DNA of 64,000 bases from Kappaphycus alvarezii (lineage: Eukaryota > Rhodophyta > Florideophyceae > Gigartinales > Solieriaceae), in NCBI GenBank assembly GCA_002205965.3, contig NADL03000602.1, positions 1,860,001-1,924,000 of the forward strand, given 5' to 3'. The position numbers and the translations under genes were made by a program. This document shows, one piece after another, positions 14,007-25,379 of the stretch (position 1 is its first letter; each line of letters starts with the position of its first letter). The notes beneath the pieces are model-generated. The model searched no databases. It worked only from the letters and a program-made list of their open reading frames with translations, and had not been told where the DNA came from.

Positions 14007-16250
14007 ACATAAGCAGTCCGGTCACTCGCTTATGGTACTCCAGCGGATAAGATAGACTCTTAAATTTTTATTGGCGAGTAGACAACATTGAAGTGCCGAA
14101 AATATCTTTTCATTTGTGTTTTCATGTGCATTGGAGATTAAAAACTGCAAGATACTGTGAAAATTGATGTAAAGAATATTCTCGATTCTTTTACCACAAG
14201 AGGGTTTTCAAGGGTAATTTGCTGCGCCAACTGATCTCAAATGTTGTATGAGAACCGTTCAACTGATTTTGAGGACACCACGGGTACAAAGAGGGTATTT
14301 CTTCTGTTAATGTTGAATGAATTGTATTGCTGAAGATTATGTTTCGATATGAAAATGTATTTCTGGAATGACTGAGTTTTATGAAAGCATTGCCTCTTCT
14401 GAGAGAGAGGTTTAGGATTGAAGTGTTTCACCTATGACAGTACATACTGTATCCGAAGAAGCAAAATGTGCCGTTTCGGATTGCGAACCTTTTTGTACCT
14501 GAAATATTCTTTCCTCCTCTAAACCATCAGATAAATTTCTACAAAAAGGGAAGCGAATAGTTATTGTGGAGGGGAGTCTCTGGAAAGACGTGGAAAGAAA
14601 ATTTCGAGTACCGAAAGGGAATTTGTATAATATTGAGAGATTTTCTAGATTTGGCTGTACGCAGAACCTGGCGCACCTTGAGAAAAATTTCTGATTTTAC
14701 AAAATATGCTGATATATTATGGCATTGCAAAAAGCAGAGATGAAGTGCCTTCCGTAATTTGGACATGAACCCTACGACTGGTTAGTATTTAACGCCTACG
14801 TGGTGCTATTACTCTAATGATGAAGCTAAGTTACCAGTACCAGACCACTAGGTGCGTTCAGAGGACTTTCATTTCACAGTATCTGTGAAAAAAGATGGCG
14901 AATAATTTCGAACTCTCAACCTGGTCTTTGAATATTTTGAACGTGGCAAGAAGCGAAGAGTGCCCTTTCCATACCAAGCGCACAAGTATGGCTATATCTA
15001 TCGTAATGACTGAGTATTTGAGCAATTTCTTTAGTTTCATGCTTTTCAGTCGCTTTACTATCGATTTTTTTACTTTTCCCCAGTTATTTTATATTTATTG
15101 AAACATTTTATATTTATAAGTCTCATGTTTCTCATGATCTTGAAAAAATATTCTTTCTTGTTTTTGTAGCAAGTAAAAGGTGTGTTCAAAAACGATACGA
15201 TCTCAAGGTTCGTCTTAAGAGCTTCTCTCCTTTCTCGTAGAGCTTTGACAGACTCTTCTGCAAAACACAGTTTCTTTTCTGTGGATTTATCATCCATTTT
15301 TTTCTCTATGGAGAATTTTTTGGTCAATTTATTGCCTTTGAGGGGAAGAAAAGAAAGGATTCTGTGTTCGTGTGGCAGCATTACTATTTTCTGGTGGATC
15401 TTTTGCCTCCATTTCTGCACTCAATTAGATGCCTGATTTCGAAGATGTAGGCATCCCCCCGGTAAAAATAAACTTTTGGCAATGTCGAAAAATGTTCCAT
15501 GCTTAAGAATAATTGAAAGATTTCTCAAAAATTATCTACGATATTATCTTTACGTTATTGTATAGAACAGTTGACTTAATAGTAGTGTATGTCGGTAACC
15601 AATTGATTGGATGTAATCTGATGATCCGAACATGACAACTAGAGAAGTTCATGTACTTATCGTGGATATCATTACTCATAGTCTTAATAGATATTATAAT
15701 CTTTTCTTCTAGTTTTTTCACTTTAAACTTATCATTATACATCATCTAAGTCTTTCTAAAATGTTTTCTTGTTTTCACTGCATACGACATGATCTGTAGA
15801 AGCTTTTCCTAATATTTTGAAATAATTTCGTCGTCAATGTTTTCGGTATTGGAAAAAAGAGGTCTGCGCTCTTTAGTGGATGCATTATTTCCGTACGTTT
15901 CAATTATTGCTAACTTGCTCTTTTTAGCTTGAAGTTTTTAAACATGAAGAATGAGTAGGTAAAATGCGCCATTTTATTCCTTGAAGCTGTATCCTGGGTT
16001 TAGATAGCCAGCTTTTCTATCTTGGCTGCGAATATTCATCCTAATGAAATGATACACGTAATTGGCAGTTTGACAGAAAAATCGGAGCTCTAGGTGCAAA
16101 CGATCAGAGCCTTCCGTCAATGTTTCGTGACTCATAATTTTTGCCCTTCTCTTAGACCAGCTGGAATGTACAGTCCGATCAAAAAAGCCACATTTTTGAT
16201 TTTGAAAATTTGAGAGAAGTGGGATAGTTTGGGTACTGGACCGCTTGGCT

Positions 16251-17880
16251 TCGCTAACATCTGCGTTCACAGATGAAGTAAGGTTATGTTATATAAGGTC
16301 TATTTGAAAACTGGGAAGGCTGAGGACAAGGGGAGGTTGTGATTAATGTGTTGTATCACAGAGAAGATGAAACGAAGGGGCGAGGTCAGAGCTATTCTGC
16401 TGATGGGAGTTGTTGCCGAAGGTAGCTCAAATGGTCGATGTCCTGTTTCTTCAGTCCCGGTATTGGTACCAAGGCCACCCTTAATATAGGAATTTTGAAA
16501 ACAGTTTGTGCGCTGGCACAGCACACTACTAGAAACTCTAAAAAAGTTTCTACAATACTTCAGCCATTCAATTCAATTAATTTGCTCAAAATAAATTCCG
16601 AAAATAACGGCTATCATACGCCGTTTGTCATCAAACGCACGGTGCGGATCTTGTTTGTTGCATAGAATAAAAAGAAGTCTTCACTCTATGTAGAATGTGT
16701 CCATTTTGTGGTTTGCCTCATCGATTAGGTCGTCATTGTTAGTCCGCATTGGACGTTTGGGCGATCTATGAAAGGCGTGTGAGAAGAAAATTCCTCCTCA
16801 ATCAGGTCCAGCAATGCTCTAGGTACCATTACGTACCAAATCGTGGCCGTCTTTGTCACAATAAGCGAGGGTTCCCAGGGGTCCCAGCTGTTGCTTACCT
16901 TATGTTTTTACTCAAGATCGCTCACCCAGAGCATCCGTTGCCGTCGTCGTCGCTTTCTGTAAGTACAAAGTGTACACCGGGGGCTTTTGACCTGTTGTTT
17001 TCTCCGTTTCCGAAATTTAATCGGCTGAATTCTTCCGTGCCCTTACTGAAATAGACATTGGTTAAGCCTTTGCCGTAGTGTGTCTGTTTAGCAGGCCCAC
17101 TCTAATCTCTATTTAAAGATACCATTTTGTCTCTGTATAAAGATGCCAACGGGATTTGTTCAGCTAAAATGAAGACCGTAGAGGCCATTGCAGGTGGTAC
17201 AGGGTGCATAGTTACGTACTTTGTAGTCGTATTGACGTGGTATTTTGTTCATTTCAAGTATGAAAAGGCCATTTCCATTGGACCGGAAACCTTTGAGCCA
17301 ATCTACGTAGAGTGCTGGCTTGGAAACGTGCCGGTAGAGATTCCTGACCCTATTACGTTGCCGTTTCTATATTTCCTGTCGCATTAATATGAGGGATATG
17401 TAATTTTAGTTTTTATTTGGAAATTACATTACAGTAACTAGCTAGAGAACATTCGATTGAGTCTGCCACTATAATTCTAATGGCGTACAGTATTATCCGT
17501 AAAGGGAAAATTTGGGGTGATTTAATATTTGAAAGATATGGTCGTTTGTTTCTCTGAATATCCGTATTATCCGTAAATTAGTTGAAGCTACAAAATTTTT
17601 TCATGATGCCGAGGAACGTTGCGCCCCTCGTCTAACTATGGGGCCAGTCGCAATAGTGCAGCTTTGATTCTCTCGGTGCCCCATCCACGGCCACCTTTTG
17701 GTTACTAGAAGAACTACTACCGAGCACTGCGGCCGGCTAACTCACCAACGTTATTACAATTTGCACCCACATTTACCAGCGCCTCAGTTATGCTCTGTGT
17801 TCATTGCTAGATATGACCATCATATTTTCGCCTCCAATGCACTTGAAACACGTGAACCATGCAGTTATATCTCAATTAAA
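16251..17880. other. intergenic, no recognised gene
   Basis: GC content rises again here. Frames of 75-100 codons exist on both strands (for example 16749-17054 and 17127-17387, +), but none shows a motif I recognise and they are interrupted on all sides. A pair of 14 bp direct repeats lies at 17490-17503 and 17564-17577 and is described separately. Confidence 0.5.
17490..17577. repeat. 60 bp segment between 14 bp direct repeats
   Basis: GTATTATCCGTAAA is present at 17490-17503 and 17564-17577. The 60 bp between them contains TTTGAAAGATATGGTCG, which recurs at about 57741-57757 with similar flanking sequence. This arrangement looks like a tiny insertion with a target duplication. Confidence 0.55.
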
Positions 17881-18884
17881 TGTACTGCAATGCGCGGCTC
17901 GTAGTTGTTCCCGTCTAGGTACGGAATACTTTCAGACAATAGGAAAACAAACACACCCACACCAGTACTCACAGGGATTTCGCTGCCCCTTTTTCTCTTT
18001 AAGCAGCACCCTGTAGTACAGGAGCACAGTACGCCGATGGCAAGAAGTTGGATGGGTAGAGCGGGGGTGATTCATTGGACGTCTTGTCCTCCAGGTTGTA
18101 AGGGCGCACCGGGATCTGTGGAATGTTAGAACCTTGAGAAGAATCGAGTCCAAAAAACCGCAGACACCAGGTGTGCAATATTTAACAGCTATAGATATCG
18201 TAGTGGGTCAGCGGTGTTGACTATCTCCTTTGGAGATAAGGGTGTTGTTGCTAACGAAAACCTTGAAGTTCCTATTTTTATATAGACTCCAGAGTCCGGG
18301 CGCCAAGTGAGAGTAATTATCACAAACAAACAATGAAAGGGGTAGTATAATATTGGATAGAAAGGGATAAATTGAAGGAGAACCCGGACGGATAAACGTG
18401 GCCATAGCCAAAGTTGTCATTGGAAACCTATGGCAAAGACGTAAGTTGGGATTCAAGTTCAGAGCCAACACCCGGGCAGCTGTTTATGCTGGGGCCCAAG
18501 TGGCCAGATAGGTGAAAAAACCATTTGACTAGGTTAAGATTATCTACGAAAGCGGGACAGGTAAATTCAATGTCAGCCAAGTAATGAAGATCCAGCTAGA
18601 GGTTAGTAAAGGCTACTCTTGGTCCAATATGTGCCTTTTTCCTGCGAAAATGTAAGGTCCAAGTTGAAGGCTGAGTGGGCCGACTGTAAGCCGTCAGGCC
18701 GTCTCGGGTGAGCATACAGTAGCAAGAACAATGTTGGGAGATATTCTAAAGTTGGCCTAACTATATAGTACAGCTCAGTACCTGGTGATAGCAGGGCGCC
18801 AGCATGAACAGAATTGGATCATAAAAATATCACGAAAATCAGCTCTGCAAGTGAAAGTGCAGTGCGAGTGCCAATTGCACTACA
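17881..18884 (+). repeat. dispersed ~1 kb repeat, copy A
   Basis: This interval aligns by eye along most of its length with 53150-54161 (copy B) and with 59030-59866 plus 62138-62245 (copy C). Shared landmarks in order are ACTCACAGGG, GGTTGTAAGG, GAGAAGAATCGAGTC, ATCTCCTTTG, a GACTC-GAGTCCG block, GGATAAACGTGGC, GAGTGGxCCG and a right end GAGTGCCAATTG-ACTACA. The left end TGTACTGCAATGCGC and the reverse complement of the right end TGTAGTGCAATTGGC form an imperfect terminal inverted repeat. No clear target duplication was seen. No long frame is conserved between copies, so it is probably a non-autonomous element. Confidence 0.8.
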
Positions 18885-18904
18885 ATAAATAGTCGCTTCT
18901 TCAG

Positions 18905-19165
18905 TGTACACTTCAGAAAAACGTTTAGTAAAGAATGATGATTTCTTCGAAGGTTCGAGGCATTATTTTGCGGCGAAATTCACCGTCGGCTGTAACCTCC
19001 AAAGCAGATTTTCTGCAGGTTGGTTTCCCATCGATATTTCCGTGTCTATTCGACTATTCCTGTCTTTAATTGATGACATTTTTGCAATCAATTGATGACG
19101 TGCGTATTTACACAATATCCTCAAAAAATAAAGTGCGATAAATTGCTTTAGAAACAGCACCATTT
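18905..19165 (+). pseudogene. LINE 3' remnant (endonuclease-end, family beta)
   Basis: The plus-strand translation at about 18980-19090 (CNLQSRFSAGW and following) matches the minus-strand translation at about 33160-33350 (SNLQCRLFAGW), which follows the C-terminal block of the beta-family LINE. The 3' tail GATAAATTGCTTTAGAAACAG at about 19136-19156 recurs, nearly identical, as the 3' end of the beta LINE copy ending near 36560 on the minus strand. Only the extreme 3' end of the element is present, consistent with 5' truncation at insertion. Confidence 0.55.
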
Positions 19166-19384
19166 TTTCCTTTCATATGCATACAAAACTAGACCTCAGA
19201 GGCCAAGAAAAGCAAAAAAGTGAGCAAGATCACTCGCATCGAACTATGATACAACTTATCTTTACGAATGTGAACCAAACGAATAGAAGGGGTGAAATTT
19301 ATTAGAATACAAACCAAAACTATGTCACTTATTCCTTTATTTCTAAAAGTTAATACTTTTCACCTTCCTTAGCATCCATGAGTG

Positions 19385-20270
19385 ACAATAAGCGACGAGG
19401 AATTCTTTAATAAAGGGAAAGCAGAAAATTGGGCGACACAGCGGACCAGTCATCCTCAGATGCATCCTTGAGTTGTTCAATATTCTTAAATTGAGTCCTC
19501 GACAGTATAACTTCCGCACGAGAAAAGAACACGCATTTTCGATGATATTAAGGTATGTAAACTTTGGTGGACAGTCTAGAATTCTATGCTACTTGCAGCA
19601 AAGACATTTAGGTGTATATCTGGACGTTTAGGTCGTCTTATTTTCCTGTTGAAAGATCTTCGTTTGCTATTACCCGAATATCTAGGCCGCTAATGGCAGC
19701 AGTCCAGTTTGAAATGATTCAAAATATTTCTCTGAGTCTTTATTTACTTTCATTATGCTTAAAGAAGAGGTGCAATTAAAATATACTGCGCCCCAAACCA
19801 TCAACGAGGCATCGCCCATCTGCCGAGTTGTAAAACTCTGCATTTATTTACGAAAATCGTGCCAATAGTACGCCAGCCTATCCGTTCCATCTAATTTGAA
19901 CTCCCTGTCGTCCGAAAAAATTATCTTAATCCAGAATTCATTCCGTCTGCTGATGTGTCAACGTGCCCACTGGACGAGATTTTTTCTTATTTTCCGTTGT
20001 CGTTCATGGGCACTTCTGCATCTTGCTATTTTTCAGGTGATCGCAGGCAGATTGAACCTGTTGAACGACTCGAACAGATACATTTAAGTTGAGTGACTGC
20101 TTTAGATCCCGATTATATTTCTTATCTTTAGATGCCTCACGAATGAGGCGCCGACGGGAAACCTCAGAGTGCCGTCGAGTGTTGCGTAGTGCATGGACTT
20201 CCCCGACCCGAGGTTCCGATTTTTAATGTTGTTTTTCGGTGCCTACCTATTTTAATAAACTAATTAAGTT
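19385..20270 (-). pseudogene. Tc1/mariner transposase, decayed
   Basis: Reading the minus strand from about 20270 downward gives, in several frames, the ordered landmarks of a Tc1/mariner transposase. First comes an Arg-rich helix-turn-helix segment (RRLIREASKDKKYNRDLKQS, then VSVRVVQQV). Next is KIRKNLVQWAR, then KIIFSDDREFKLDG carrying the first catalytic Asp, then SLMVWGAVYF. The C-terminal LNIIENAWSFLVRKLY corresponds to the family's LNxIENxW block. Several stops and at least two frame changes separate these blocks, so the gene is dead. The overall length, about 290 codons, is close to a normal Tc1 transposase. I could not find matching terminal repeats. Confidence 0.75.
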
Positions 20271-20274
20271 GATC

Positions 20275-21485
20275 TGAGATCCTATTGCTACCCCTCACCT
20301 TGTCCTGACCCACTGTAATGGTGCGTGTCACTGTGGGCCAGGTTGGCCAATCCTTTATTTTTCCCTATAAGTTAGTTACTCTTTACTTTAGTGCCATTAT
20401 AGCAGGCTTTCCGTTACTAATCTAGAGCCACTTTACGACTTAGTCTACCGAATCTACGTTCATTGCAGTAAAGGTACCATCGTCGGCTCAGAGTTCAAAC
20501 CCCCTAGCCTTAGACTTTACTTTCTATTCTGGGGCTCTTTCCTTTTCCTCTAACCCTTTTCGTCACCCCTCCAGCTCCCGAAGTCCCCTTTGCCACTCTA
20601 GCGTGTCAGCGCGGTTTGACGCCGGAACCCGGAGATCCTGTTTTACATTCGTGACTTCTTTGCGTTTCCGCTAAGCCGCTCTACTACCACAGTTATCCAT
20701 CCACTTCTGTTTGTTTGTTTTCTTCCTTTGCTCTCCCTTTTCATGTTACCTCTTTGATATCCGATCGCCTAGTGTACACGAGAGATACTCAGAGAAGTAA
20801 ATTTCTACTACCCTTCTCCCCGAACGTTTGTGTATTTGCGCTCCGCGTCCGCCTTCTGGTGCTAGAGTTTGGCTGGTGTGCTTGGACGCTTTCCTTCTTT
20901 GTACTGCTTGAGAAACAATCAAATATTTTTGGGCCGCGTTGCATTATAGTTGAAATGTCTCTGATTGAAAAAATATCGTTGTACTGTAGTAGGCGAGTAA
21001 TTACCCCTTCCTGCCCGCTTCTCCGTTACACGGGCGCAGTGCTGTAGAATTTTTTATTCATTGAATAAAAATGCGAATGATAAAAAAGTTCGAGTTTTAC
21101 CTCAAAGAAAGGCTGGACATGATTTCTCCCGCATCAATAGGTGTTTTGTTTCATTTGAGAGTGTACGAAACTGGCTTCACTACCTAATTTCCCAAAGATA
21201 TGACAAAAGAAGTTAGTCAAAATTGATCGTCAAGTACTGGAGTGAAAAAATTAAAACTATGTAAGAAAAATTGAAATTCACTACAAAATGAGTATTACTT
21301 TTGGTAGGATCATGCGCAGTGGTGGGGTCTTCGAGCAACAGTATCATCACGACCAGGTTCAGCGAGAAGAATGGTATCCCAACGTGATTATACCCTATCT
21401 GCATGCACTCATAGGGCAACTATGTTGTCCGTTGTAGTCGGCACGTTGTGGAAAAAGTGGAGGGAAGCGCCAATGTCTAGTTTTC
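20275..21485. other. intergenic, no recognised gene
   Basis: No recognised gene. A 110-codon plus frame at 20715-21047 shows no known motif. Sequence at 20486-20496 resembles a tRNA B box but no cloverleaf can be drawn around it. Confidence 0.5.
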
Positions 21486-21492
21486 CTCGCAC

Positions 21493-22362
21493 ACCAGCCC
21501 TGATTTAAATCGCAAGACAAGCTTACAAGAACTTATCCGAGCACACTAAAACATGCAAAAGAGCTTATGCCATCAGCAACACTGACTTCATGTTTAATTT
21601 TAATGCTTTTGGAGATATCGAATGTCTTGCACATTTCAGGTTTGTAAAGCAAGATGTTATTCGCATGATAAATGCTTTGGCATGACCGTGTCACAAACTG
21701 TGAACTGATCGAAGTGGATACAGGGTTCAGCCCATCTTAGCTACCTGCATTGTACTACGTAGAATGTGAGGACCCGTCAGATGGATTGACCTAGAAAGGC
21801 TTTTTGGTATAAGGTGGTCGGCACTGTCAGGAATATTCTGGGAGGCGCTGGAACAAATGATGACAACTAACGGTAACAGGTTGATACTGGAAATTAACGG
21901 TGGGTTGTGGACTACAAGAGCTGCCCTACACGCTAATACTGTCAAGGAGAAATTCAATGCATTGAGTAACTTTATTGGTTTCATAGACTAAACCGTGATC
22001 AAGATAGCAAGCCTGAAAGGACACAAGCGCCAAAATTTGTGTTACAACGGACATAAGCGGTCACATTCGCTCACATTACAGGCTGTTACCTCCCCGTATG
22101 GACTCTTTTTACATGCTTTCGAACCGATCGAGGGTCGCCGCCACGATTGGACCACATACAGACGGAGTGGGCTGGATGAAGCTTTACCAGAATTCATGCA
22201 GTCAGGTAGCGTTCATTATTGCTTGTACGGAGACTCTGGATACAACCACAGGTGTTTCTTGGAGGTTTCATGTCAAGGTTCAAATCTAAACCAGTATCAG
22301 ACTGCATTCAATCAAGCCATGTCGGTTGGAAGGTTAAATGTGGAGTGGATGTTTAAGTAACT
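21493..22362 (+). pseudogene. PIF/Harbinger transposase (DDE_Tnp_4 type), in-frame stops
   Basis: One plus-strand frame carries a nearly complete Harbinger-type nuclease. Its blocks in order are ARQAYKNLSEHTKTCKRAY, HFRFVKQDVIRMINALA, a CIVLRRM...VRWIDLERLFG block, SGIFWEALEQMM, then GFID (first catalytic Asp). After these come YNGHKRSHSLTLQAV, EGRRHD, CLYGDSGY (second Asp), and FNQAMSVGRLNVEWMFK with the catalytic Glu. Four or five stop codons interrupt this frame. One replaces the Gly of the expected GFIDGT at 21989-21991, and others lie at about 21683, 21704 and 21767. No frameshift is needed, so decay seems to be by point changes. A Myb-like frame lies convergently just downstream, as expected for the two-gene Harbinger layout. 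Confidence 0.8.
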
Positions 22363-22701
22363 AAAGCAGAAATTTTCTTGTATTGATTTCAAGAGGAAAA
22401 TGACACTATTGGAATCCCCCTGTTGGGCTGCTTTACCTCCCATGCATGTTTCTTTCTAACTACCGTAACCGCCTATATCCGAATCAAACCTCCAAGTACT
22501 TCCGTTGCCCCCACCTTCGCTAGAAGCGTATCTGCATTAAAAGTTCCATTTGTCGCTAAGGGATTCCCTTGTGAGGCGAGAAAAATGTCCGCTTCCCAAG
22601 TGTACCGAGGGCGCGAAGCGAGCGCCCGCGAGGGGAAGCCAGCTCATTCTCGTAACTTTCTAGTGCAATACATTAGTCCAAACATGTTGAAACCCCCAAA
22701 A

Positions 22702-23780
22702 TCAGTCACCTTTGCGAGAATCCTTGATCAGGGCCATGATGTCCTTAAACTTGGCCATCTTTATTTCGAATTGCAATTTACGCTCCTCAGCTCGATTTTT
22801 TCGAGCTTCATTGCGTTCTTCAATCCGTTCCTCCTGCTCTTCCCGGCGTTCAATGACAGGGGCGCTATGCTTCTCTCTCTCCAGGGCCAGCTGTTCCCGT
22901 TCCAGTTCCAATCGTTCCAAGTCTGCTTCCTTCAACGAGTCTCCAAGTATGACCAGTTCTCCTGAGATCCCAGAACTTCTTTTAACCTTGCGCTTCTTCT
23001 TCCCAGACGGGGGACCCCCATCATTGCTTGACTTAGATTCCTCCCCATTGTTGTAGTCAGGACTGAAACGCTTCTTTCTTTGCGTTGCTGCTGCTACAAG
23101 ATGACTCCCAATACGTTCCTTCTCTTGCTCCGTTTTCCTCATGGCACTTTTATCGTCTTCTTTCTTCTGCACGATGTCATCCCTTGCTTCTCTCATTTGA
23201 GACAACAGCTCATTTACTTCCCCAAGCTCACCTCCACCCATACCAGAAAGCTTCTCGTTGATGTTTTCCTCCTTGTGAAACCATTCTTGCAAACGCTTGT
23301 AACGGTCTTGAACAACCTTCTAAGTAACTTTCTCTGGCATCATGTTGTTTGCACTACATCGCTCAGCAACTTTCTCAAATTTGGTAAGTACTTGACCATA
23401 TGGTGCGACATGTGCCTTGCACGCCGCTACTTCTCGTACTATGAAAAGTTTTTCGATCGGTTTGAAAATTGGGTGTCTAGTTGCACTCTTGTGCGCCGCT
23501 GCTGTGTTCAGAGTTACAGGTTGAGAGATGGGAGGAGAATCCTCTTGCGGACTTTCCATATCTGCGCGCAATACCTCTTCCATGTTCGTAGTTGCGATGA
23601 CGTCGCATTCTCTGTACTTCGAGGTACCTTTAACATGCACATCGAGTACTTTTCATCAACTTTTCCCACCAACATATGACGCGTGTTTGTCACAAGCTTC
23701 CATTTCCTTGGGCACGGGGCGTGATAAAATAGGCACTTTTCGGCGTGATTGCGACGAAGCTCTCCACTAAATTCTGTCAT
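22702..23780 (-). pseudogene. Myb/SANT-like accessory protein of a Harbinger element
   Basis: From ATG at 23780 the frame gives MTEFSGELRRNHAEKC and a basic CPRKWK segment. A frame change near 23640 leads to a long frame that runs to a stop at 22702 with one in-frame TAG at 23317-23319. The central block contains a helical FEKVAERC segment and VVQDRYKRLQEWFHKEE, and after the TAG an SG.GGELGEVNELLSQM segment. This pattern (DRxxxL then SGxxxEE..LL) is the signature of Myb/SANT-like DNA-binding partners of Harbinger transposases. A lysine-rich KKKRKVKR (possible nuclear signal) and a long Glu/Arg coiled coil complete the C-terminus. It faces the transposase at 21493-22362 with a 340 bp gap. The pair probably formed one element about 2.5-3 kb long. 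Confidence 0.6.
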
Positions 23781-24424
23781 ACTGTAATTAATGTCAATAT
23801 TTTAGTGAATTTTTTGTCACATCTGCAAGAAATCCAGTTTCGTACGCTCCCTATTGTAGTCTAGTGAGGTTCGTACCCTTATCCATTACTTAGTAGGTTC
23901 ATGTTGTTTTATACCAAATGCGTCTTAAGTGTAAAAAGTACTGGAAGAAATTTTACTTCATTTAGGGTAGGGAGCAGACAAAGGATATTCCTCGACATAC
24001 CATGTAATCGGTATTAAAAGTAAGTAGTAAAGGGAGAAAACCTCTCTCTCGGGAGTTTCTTCTCTACCTGCCAAAATTTTTATCTTTTCTTTAAATACAA
24101 TTGTTCTGAAACCATGTTTTAATCAAGACATGGTAATTGGTTATCCCAGAGTTGATGTACTAACTACGGGAGACACAACTTCCTCGGATATCACCACTGT
24201 CAACCGTCAGTGTACAGCAATCACCTTTTGGTGGGTGTAGGAAAACAAAACCCTCTCCATGATGCGCCAAATTTAATAGTCGCCCACCTCAGTTGTCCAC
24301 TCGGGCGCGTCTTGGGGCCTAATTGGGTAGGCAAGCCATCAATATAAATCACCGGCTACCAAATACAAGCCACACCCACCATAAATCAGCATACATCAAC
24401 CTCCAACACTATTTTTCCTCCAAC
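23781..24424. other. intergenic, no recognised gene
   Basis: I see no gene here. The interval probably contains the end of the Harbinger element at 21.5-23.8 kb and the start of the next one, but no terminal repeats could be recognised. Confidence 0.4.
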
Positions 24425-24453
24425 TCGCCAAAACAACAAACAACAAGAGCCCA

Positions 24454-25379
24454 ATGTTAACGCAAAGGTTGTGCTCTCAACTGTGGCAGAACATGCACCA
24501 ACACGCTGAGAAGATCTGGAGCAGTATGATCACGTACCGTCGATCTCGGATGTGGAAGAGGATTTTCCAGATTCGCCGTGCCCAATAATCGAAAATTTGT
24601 ACGCTGAAAACGGCCATCAAGCCGTTATAGATACGACAAACTTCATATTGAACGAGCTAATGTCAGTTTATAATCATTGCGAGAGCCATATATCACTCAA
24701 TTACAATAATAGACGCGGTAACAGGTCTCCTATCCAACCCAAGGACTTGTTTTTTATGACCCTTGCTGTTTTAAAACACGGAGCAAAGTGGGATCTAATG
24801 TATTATTTGTTTCGTTATAAGACTTGGACCTTTGAAAAAAGGGTTTCTCGTATGATTTTCATTCTGGCTGACTTTGATTTCAACAATTTCGTGGTTTCCT
24901 ATGAGCGAAAGTTTACAATGCAAAAATTATTCAATGAAAAATCGTTATTTCAGAAATACAAGATGTGCCAGTATGCTTGCGACGTTACATTTCAGCAGAG
25001 TTTTCGTCCATCTGAGAGCCTTGAGGAAGCGAAGAAGCACTTCTCCTGCAAGCATAAGTTGTATGGTTCCAAGACTGAAGTTTCAGTTTTACCTAACGGG
25101 GTTGCCATCGGTGCCAGCAGGCACTTCGCCAGTTCTGCTGCTGATATTGAGATTCTGCGGGATAGGATCGGCTGGCATCTTGATGCACTGGAAAAGTCAG
25201 AGGAGGACAAAACTGTTGTAGACGTTTCCGATGACGCGGAGAAGCACCCTGACAGTTGGGGGATGCTTTTGGATAAAGGGTGTTGTGGGATTGGGGATGA
25301 GTCCAGAGGTTTGTGTCTGAAAAAGAAGCCTCCGGGCGGCATGCTTTCGTTGATAGAGAGGAAACAAAACCAAGCGAAG
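24454..25379 (+). pseudogene. Harbinger-1 transposase, 5' part (split by Gypsy insertion)
   Basis: A plus-strand frame open from a TGA near 24509 gives a Harbinger-type transposase. Its blocks are an acidic N-terminus (EDLEQYDHVPSISDVEED), LFFMTLAVLKHGAKWD, then CDVTFQQSFRPSESLEEAKK with the first catalytic Asp. These are followed by CKHKLYGSKTEVSVLPNGVA, ASRHFASSAADIEILRDR and MLLDKGCCGIGDESRG with the second Asp. The frame upstream of the TGA continues in register (VNAKVVLSTVAEH) to about 24454. At 25379 the gene is cut by an LTR retroelement; its last residues before the break are NQAK. Beyond the 3' LTR the same gene resumes at 30891. Terminal repeats were not found. Confidence 0.8.

Larger units (their letters stand above)
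1950..16250. other. AT-rich tract without recognisable genes
   Basis: About 14 kb of visibly AT-rich sequence separates GC-richer flanks. No reading frame over about 120 codons occurs, and none of the short frames resembles a family I know. No LTRs, transposase motifs or long repeats were seen apart from one perfect hairpin at 3794-3840 and a 20 bp tandem duplication at 13967-14006. A few short stretches (about 2989-3096, 3185-3376 and 9009-9215) have protein-like composition and may be decayed coding sequence. What the tract is, whether old decayed sequence, a centromere-like or isochore segment, or transferred DNA, cannot be told from inspection. Confidence 0.6.

Noticed and set aside
1950-16250. 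Inserted organelle genome segment
   Set aside because: AT content would fit, but no organelle protein, rRNA or tRNA could be recognised in any frame.
17881-18884. Dispersed ~1 kb repeat as solo LTRs
   Set aside because: The ends form inverted repeats rather than plain TG/CA ends, and no retroelement interior accompanies any copy.
20430-20520. Possible tRNA or tRNA-derived SINE (B box-like GAGTTCAAACCCC)
   Set aside because: No matching A box at the right distance and no cloverleaf stems can be drawn.
22423-23679. Long plus-strand frames opposite the Myb-like frame
   Set aside because: They lack motifs and mirror the Glu/Arg-rich coiled coil on the minus strand, which gives long shadow frames.
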